From: Armatimonadota bacterium
GTDB lineage: Bacteria > Sysuimicrobiota > Sysuimicrobiia > Sysuimicrobiales > JACQTN01
Length of the DNA stretch: 9,871 bases
Reading direction: 5' to 3'
NCBI GenBank assembly: GCA_016210785.1
Contig: JACQTN010000266.1
Coordinates: 1 to 9,871, forward strand
Part shown: one piece after another, positions 6,926 to 9,871 of the stretch
How positions within the stretch are numbered: the first letter of the stretch is position 1
Layout of the letters: each line of letters starts with the position of its first letter
Program-made: the position numbers and the translations under genes
Notes under the pieces: model-generated
What the model saw: only the letters and a program-made list of their open reading frames with translations
Told to the model about the DNA's origin: nothing
Database searches by the model: none

Positions 6926-6954
6926 ATTTTACCGCTGCCCCGAGATCTAAACAA
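6926..6954 (-). promoter_or_regulatory. Promoter of the MNT gene, predicted leaderless transcript
   Basis: On the minus strand TTGTTT (6954-6949) and TAAAAT (6931-6926) are separated by exactly 17 bp, a good sigma-70-type pair. Only 9 bp separate the -10 box from the ATG at 6916, so initiation 6-8 bp downstream would leave a 5' leader of 1-3 nt. No Shine-Dalgarno sequence is present, in agreement. Confidence 0.55.
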
Positions 6955-7011
6955 GGTTCCACCGCCTGAAAGTCTCGCGGAGGCGCGCGGCACCCTTCGG
7001 CGCCAGATGGA

Positions 7012-7044
7012 GACAACCCCCAGGCACGACGCCTGGAGGTTGTC
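7012..7044 (-). terminator. Hairpin after the aldolase gene; copy 1 of a repeated stem
   Basis: Arms of 14 nt at 7012-7025 (GACAACCCCCAGGC) and 7031-7044, with a 5-nt loop and 13 of 14 exact pairs. The exception is a G-U wobble in minus-strand RNA and an A-C mismatch in plus-strand RNA, so it fits the aldolase transcript, whose stop codon is 41 bp upstream. There is no strong T-run. The same 14-base arm recurs at 9629-9642, suggesting a repeated termination or mRNA-end element in this genome. Confidence 0.6.
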
Positions 7045-7085
7045 GTCTTGAATCCGGCGGCGAGAGAGGATGCTGAGCCTTGCGG

Positions 7086-7859
7086 CTATGCGGCCTCCCT
7101 GATCTGCGCCAGATCGCGGGCGGCGTTGTCCACGATGAAGATCGCATCGCTGCAGTACGAGATGAAGCGCACGCCCCGGCGGATCCACTCCTGCACCGAC
7201 TTCACGTCCATCAACTGGATCCCCGCCGCCACTTCGCGCCGGCGGGCCACCTCCACGATGCGCTCGATGGTTTTGACCACCTCCGGGTGGGTGGGCTGCC
7301 CGGGATAGCCCATCGTGGTGGAGAGGTCGGTCGGCCCGACAAACGCCACGTCGATGTTTCCCACGCCGAGGATCTCCTCCAGGTTGTTCACCGATCCCAG
7401 CGTCTCGATCTGGGCGACGATCAGCGTGTCCTCGTTGGCCTGCTTGATGTACGGCCCGACCGGGATGGCGCGGTAGCCCGCGTGGGCCCGGCGCATGGCC
7501 AGGCCCCTCTGACCCACCGGCGGATACTTCGTGTACCGGATCACCTGCTGGGCATACTCCTTCGTCTCCACCATGGGCACCAGCAGCCCCGCGGCTCCCG
7601 CATCCAGCGGCCGCATCAGTGACGCCCGGTCGTTGGAGGGCGGCCGGACGATCGGCGCGATCCCGGCGCCCCGCGCGGCCCAGATGATCGCCGTCACGGT
7701 CTGCATGTCGAAGTTCCCGTGCTCCGTGTCGATGAACATGAAGTCGAATCCGGCCGCCGCCAGGATGGGGCCGATGTTTGGCGACCAGGTCTCCGACGCG
7801 AATGTCCCCAGCACCACCTTGTCCTCTCGCAGCGCTCGCTTGATCTCAGCTCCCTGCAC
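7086..7859 (-). CDS. HpcH/HpaI-family class II aldolase (2-oxo acid aldolase)
   Basis: A 257-residue TIM-barrel aldolase of the HpcH/HpaI family, which splits 4-hydroxy-2-oxo acids (for example 4-hydroxy-2-oxoheptanedioate or 2-dehydro-3-deoxyglucarate) into pyruvate plus an aldehyde using a divalent metal. Seen: FIDTEHGNFD with His47 (general base), VRPPSND with Arg72, AQIET with Glu152, and FVGPTDLS with Asp178; Glu and Asp are the metal ligands, and positions agree with HpaI His45, Arg70, Glu149 and Asp175 within three residues. The open frame runs upstream to 8102, but the GTG at 7859 is preferred: GAGGAGG lies 7 nt before it, and 257 residues is the family length, whereas the 81-residue extension is Arg/Gly-rich noise. 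It is divergent from the aminotransferase gene and is followed by a hairpin. Exact substrate is not determinable; this family also handles sugar-acid and aromatic breakdown products. Confidence 0.95.
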   Translation of the reverse strand: MQGAEIKRALREDKVVLGTFASETWSPNIGPILAAAGFDFMFIDTEHGNFDMQTVTAIIWAARGAGIAPIVRPPSNDRASLMRPLDAGAAGLLVPMVETKEYAQQVIRYTKYPPVGQRGLAMRRAHAGYRAIPVGPYIKQANEDTLIVAQIETLGSVNNLEEILGVGNIDVAFVGPTDLSTTMGYPGQPTHPEVVKTIERIVEVARRREVAAGIQLMDVKSVQEWIRRGVRFISYCSDAIFIVDNAARDLAQIREAA

Positions 7860-8222
7860 TGTGCTTCCTCCTCTCTCGTCCCATTGTCTCCGCACACCGG
7901 CGGAAGAGTGCCGCGCATCCTGCCCGGCCGCCGTGGTCGGGGACCTCCGCAGCATCCGGCGAATAGACCCGACGCGGCCGCCGGATGCCGGCCGGCTCAT
8001 CCCGAACCTGGCGAAGCATGCCACCGCCTCGACGGACCACAGGCAGGGTACTCGATTCCCTGCGAAACCGCAATCCCGGCATCGCCGCACCCCGGTGTCC
8101 AACAGAACCCGGTCGATGACCCCATATGTCCCGACGGCGCCAGATCAGAGTGGTTGTAGTATAATATTGCCTCGAAAGCCGGATCGGCCGAAATGGGAGC
8201 AGTTCAAAAGTGAGGTGCCGCG
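7860..8222. other. Divergent intergenic region between aldolase and aminotransferase
   Basis: This 363-bp region separates two divergently transcribed genes. It holds the aldolase ribosome binding site on the left and the aminotransferase promoter and ribosome binding site on the right. Open frames exist through it on both strands, but none has a start signal or recognisable protein. No obvious promoter for the aldolase was found, and no riboswitch-like structure stands out. Confidence 0.5.
8160..8165 (+). promoter_or_regulatory. Perfect -10 box TATAAT upstream of the aminotransferase
   Basis: TATAAT lies 58 bp before the GTG start, predicting a leader of about 50 nt. The expected -35 position is GC-rich and matches poorly, so the promoter may depend on an activator or the hexamer may be fortuitous. 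A ribosome binding site GAGG, 7 nt before the GTG at 8223, follows. Confidence 0.45.
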
Positions 8223-9158
8223 GTGTCCGGGAACCCTGCCTACGCGTGGATGAACGGCGAGATCATTCCGTGGGAGGACGCGAAAGTTCACGTCCGCACC
8301 GAAGGGTTCATGCGCGGAGCCAGCGTCTTCGAGGGAATACGCGCATACGCGAGCCCTGATGGGCGGCAACTGTATGTTTTCAAGGGCGCCGAGCACACAG
8401 ACCGGCTGTTTCACACCTCCATGAAAATCCTGCGGATGCAGTTGACATGGACGGCCGAAGACCTCATCCACGGCATGGTGCAGCTGCTGCGCGCCAACAC
8501 GTTCCACGCCGACGTGCACATTCGACCGCAGGTGTACTTTGGCATGGGCGAGGATCATGGGTTCGACCCGGCCAGGATCGAGGTTGGCTGCGTCATTACA
8601 GCAGTCGAGCGCCCGGCCAAGCCGTCTCTATGGAATGGCATCCACGTGCGCGTGAGCTCCTGGCGCCGCATCGGCGACGAGACGATGCCGCCCAGGGTGA
8701 AAGCCGGAGCGAACTACCTGAACAGCCGCTACGCCATGATGGAAGCGCGGCTTGACGGGTATGATTCCGCCATCTTCCTGAATGCGCATGGCAAGGTGGC
8801 TGAAGGGCCGGGAGCCTGTGTGATGATCGTCCGGCACGGGAAGGTGATCGCGCCCCCGGCGACGGCGGGCGTTCTGGAGAGTATCACGAAGAGCACGCTC
8901 GTGCAACTGTTCAGGTCGGAGCTGGATGTTGACGTGGTGGAGAGAGAGATCGACCGGACAGAGCTCTATGTCGCAGACGAAGTGTTCTTCTGCGGCACCG
9001 GGTACGAAGTCCAGCCGATCGTCTCCGTAGACAGGTACACGATCGGGACCGGCGAACCCGGATCGGTCGTCAAGCGCATGCAGGACCTCTACTTCAATAT
9101 CGCGCGTGGCCAGAATCCCAAGTACAGCCAGTGGCTGCGGCCAGTGTACCCAGATTGA
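8223..9158 (+). CDS. ilvE: Class IV aminotransferase, branched-chain amino acid aminotransferase type
   Basis: A 311-residue PLP enzyme of fold type IV. Seen: AWMNGEIIPWEDAKVHV at the N-terminus, SVFEGIRAY with Arg40, IRPQVYFG near residue 100, PPRVKAGANYLNSRYAMMEA with Lys160 as the Schiff-base lysine, AIFLNAHGKVAEGPGACVM near 183-201, and DEVFFCGTGYEVQPIVSVD near 252-270. These fit branched-chain aminotransferases (Val/Leu/Ile with 2-oxoglutarate), which are 300-310 residues long. Two motifs differ from E. coli IlvE: EGPGACV where EGxGENIF is usual, and VLESITKSTL where a GITR motif is usual. A relaxed or different amino donor is possible, so the gene symbol is tentative. The GTG start is chosen from GAGG 7 nt upstream. 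It is monocistronic, with a small hairpin after the stop and the toxin remnant overlapping its 3' end antisense. Confidence 0.92.
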   Translation: MSGNPAYAWMNGEIIPWEDAKVHVRTEGFMRGASVFEGIRAYASPDGRQLYVFKGAEHTDRLFHTSMKILRMQLTWTAEDLIHGMVQLLRANTFHADVHIRPQVYFGMGEDHGFDPARIEVGCVITAVERPAKPSLWNGIHVRVSSWRRIGDETMPPRVKAGANYLNSRYAMMEARLDGYDSAIFLNAHGKVAEGPGACVMIVRHGKVIAPPATAGVLESITKSTLVQLFRSELDVDVVEREIDRTELYVADEVFFCGTGYEVQPIVSVDRYTIGTGEPGSVVKRMQDLYFNIARGQNPKYSQWLRPVYPD

Positions 9159-9351
9159 CCGGCAAATGCCGGCGCCAGGCGATAGAGCTGAATGGCGTGG
9201 TGATGCTGGCAGGGCGGCTTGCTGCCGCGACAACCTCAGCGTCCTCGGCCTTCTCCAGACCAATCTCGTCCAGACGAACGACGTCGTGCCCCAATTCTCG
9301 CGAGAAGGCAACGGCCTGTGGAGAGATCATCATGTCGGCCAGGAGTCTCAT
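9094..9351 (-). CDS. DUF5615 / PIN-like toxin, probably degraded C-terminal half
   Basis: An 85-residue frame whose first half is DUF5615 (VapC45-type PIN-like): MRLLADMMISPQAVAFSREL, then GHDVVRLDEIGLEKAEDAEV. Intact family members read LADENISP and later have a TxDxDF block near residue 55 and about 110 residues. Here the segment after AEDAEVVAAAS reads RPASITTPFSSIAWRRHLP: the aspartates are absent, and the frame runs on into the antisense of the aminotransferase gene, overlapping its last 65 bp. The ATG overlaps the TGA of the preceding DUF433 gene as ATGA, the classical coupled arrangement, so the start is secure (an upstream GTG at 9396 is less likely). The toxin is probably inactive through loss of active-site acids and C-terminal decay. 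Alternatively the gene was cut by an old deletion at its 3' end. Confidence 0.72.
   Translation of the reverse strand: MRLLADMMISPQAVAFSRELGHDVVRLDEIGLEKAEDAEVVAAASRPASITTPFSSIAWRRHLPVNLGTLAAATGCTWDSGHARY
9159..9172 (+). terminator. Short hairpin directly after the aminotransferase stop codon
   Basis: CCGGC-AAAT-GCCGG starts at the base after the TGA. It has a 5-bp GC-rich stem and no T-run, so it is at best a weak terminator or an mRNA-end stem. Confidence 0.3.
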
Positions 9352-9587
9352 CCATGCCTGGCCGGAACGCGAATAGTCTCCTCGCTTGTCAACCACGCAG
9401 CGTACTCAAGCGCCTGCCTGACATCGGCTGGCTCGAGCTCCGGATAGTCTTGAGTAATCTGCTCTGGGGTCAGCCCTTCCGCCACCAATTGCACCACCAG
9501 TGCCACGGGGATCCGCAACCCCCGGATGCAGGGCTTTCCCCCAAGCACCGCCGGATCGATTGTGATTCGGTCCCATGCCCCGGCCAC
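9348..9587 (-). CDS. DUF433 antitoxin (VapB45-like) with helix-turn-helix
   Basis: A 79-residue DUF433 protein: DRITIDPAVLGGKPCIRGLR, then RIPVALVVQLVAEGLTPEQI, then DYPELEPADVRQALEYAAWL. The GKPxIRGxRIPV signature and the following winged-helix segment are diagnostic. Known: DUF433 proteins are the DNA-binding antitoxins of DUF5615 (PIN-like) toxins and repress their own operon. The GTG start at 9587 has GGGAGG with a 9-nt spacer upstream. Its TGA stop overlaps the ATG of the toxin gene (ATGA). Length is normal for the family and all motifs are present, so the antitoxin looks functional while its toxin appears decayed. A perfect 15-bp hairpin lies 41 bp upstream of the start. The operon's own promoter must lie between that hairpin and the start, or beyond the hairpin. 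Confidence 0.92.
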   Translation of the reverse strand: MAGAWDRITIDPAVLGGKPCIRGLRIPVALVVQLVAEGLTPEQITQDYPELEPADVRQALEYAAWLTSEETIRVPARHG

Positions 9588-9627
9588 GGTTCGTGCCCTC
9601 CCAGTCGCGCGTCCTCCGCGCAGATAC

Positions 9628-9662
9628 GGACAACCCCCAGGCGGCAGGCCTGGGGGTTGTCC
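9628..9662. terminator. Perfect 15-bp hairpin; copy 2 of the repeated stem
   Basis: Arms GGACAACCCCCAGGC (9628-9642) and its exact complement (9648-9662) with a 5-nt loop. Both strands give a fully paired stem; the plus strand is followed by TTT. It could end transcripts arriving from the right on the minus strand or any leftward read-through. Fourteen of the fifteen arm bases are identical to the arm at 7012-7025. Confidence 0.65.
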
Positions 9663-9670
9663 TTTACGCT

Positions 9671-9768
9671 TGGTAGCGGGGGGAGGATTTGTATTTTGCC
9701 TGCAGGCGTTGAGCCTACCTTCCGATTTTGTCTAACCGGTTAGCTTGACCAAGTGAGCCACTTTAGGA
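9671..9768 (-). other. tRNA-like relic (possible tRNA pseudogene or attachment-site remnant)
   Basis: Read on the minus strand, the 3' end at 9693-9671 has a T-loop-like TACAAAT, a CCTCC strand, CCCCGCT, A and CCA, with exactly tRNA spacing. Upstream are GTAGG/CCTGC with a 7-nt loop CTCAACG (9718-9702), an anticodon-arm-like CCGGT/ATCGG with an 8-nt loop (9739-9722), and a D-arm-like GTGGCTCACTTGGTCAAGC. The acceptor 5' strand expected to pair with CCCCGCT (AGCGGGG) and a T-stem GGAGG are missing, so it cannot fold as a functional tRNA. Total span is about 98 nt. Chance resemblance cannot be excluded. Confidence 0.3.
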
Positions 9769-9783
9769 TACGGACGCGCATGG

Positions 9784-9840
9784 GGGGAGTCGCACGACGA
9801 CGCGGGTGAGGACCATGCGTGACCCGCAGCATTACTCCCC
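9784..9840. repeat. Nested inverted repeats at the right edge
   Basis: GGGGAGT (9784-9790) pairs with ACTCCCC (9834-9840), enclosing GCGGGT (9802-9807) paired with ACCCGC (9822-9827), whose 14-nt loop holds GACCATGCG. An alternative stem, CGCATGG (9777-9783) with CCATGCG (9813-9819), competes with it. No gene was recognised in 9663-9871 apart from the tRNA-like relic. Confidence 0.35.
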
Positions 9841-9871
9841 TGGTTTTCCAGAGATCGGGAGGCTCCTCAAA

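Noticed and set aside
7860..8102. An 81-residue N-terminal extension of the aldolase
   Set aside because: A strong ribosome binding site precedes the GTG at 7859, and the family length fits that start.
9219..9743. A 174-codon plus-strand open frame
   Set aside because: Antisense to the DUF433 and DUF5615 genes and runs through the hairpin and the tRNA-like relic.
1..9871. CRISPR array or insertion sequence
   Set aside because: No regularly spaced direct repeats, no transposase motifs and no paired terminal inverted repeats with target duplications were seen.

Overview
The window is high-GC bacterial DNA, with hand-counted lines near 70% G+C in the coding parts and a dip to about 48% around 4.7 kb. 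Gene content is typical of an uncultivated soil or subsurface bacterium: a luciferase-like flavin oxidoreductase, an orphan peptide-type solute-binding protein, an HpcH/HpaI aldolase and small toxin-antitoxin pairs. Candidate phyla with this style include Rokubacteria-, Chloroflexota- or CSP1-3-like lineages, but no gene here fixes the taxonomy.

Layout. Positions 141-3606 hold three minus-strand genes: a secreted extracellular solute-binding protein (1852-3606), then a 205-bp spacer rich in inverted repeats, then an LLM-class flavin-dependent oxidoreductase (627-1646) followed 21 bp later by a DinB-family protein (141-605). The last two have good ribosome binding sites and look co-transcribed. 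Positions 3607-4367 hold little: a weak promoter candidate for the binding protein and a doubtful 70-codon Cys/His-rich reading frame.

Positions 4368-6960 form an accessory island. It contains a lower-GC 309-319-residue unknown protein whose C-terminus resembles an OmpR-type winged helix (minus), a divergent 74-residue two-helix membrane protein (plus), and a HEPN/MNT pair on the minus strand. In that pair the nucleotidyltransferase with an N-terminal winged helix is intact and has a good promoter placed for a leaderless transcript. The HEPN partner is interrupted by an in-frame TAG directly after its ATG.

Positions 7012-9158 are metabolic: a minus-strand HpcH/HpaI-type aldolase (7086-7859, GTG start) diverges from a plus-strand class IV, branched-chain-type aminotransferase (8223-9158, GTG start) across a 363-bp intergenic region.

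Positions 9094-9587 hold a minus-strand DUF433 antitoxin coupled by an ATGA overlap to a DUF5615/PIN-like toxin gene whose C-terminal half looks degraded. The right end (9628-9871) has a perfect 15-bp hairpin that shares its stem with one at 7012-7044, then a minus-sense tRNA-like relic, then nested inverted repeats.

The metabolic genes do not form one visible pathway. The clearest cooperating sets are LLM oxidoreductase-DinB, MNT-HEPN and DUF433-DUF5615. Two of the small-system effectors (HEPN and the DUF5615 toxin) look damaged while their partner genes look intact, which is the main biological theme of the window. No CRISPR array, transposase or rRNA was seen. Positions 1-140 hold no gene that I can support.
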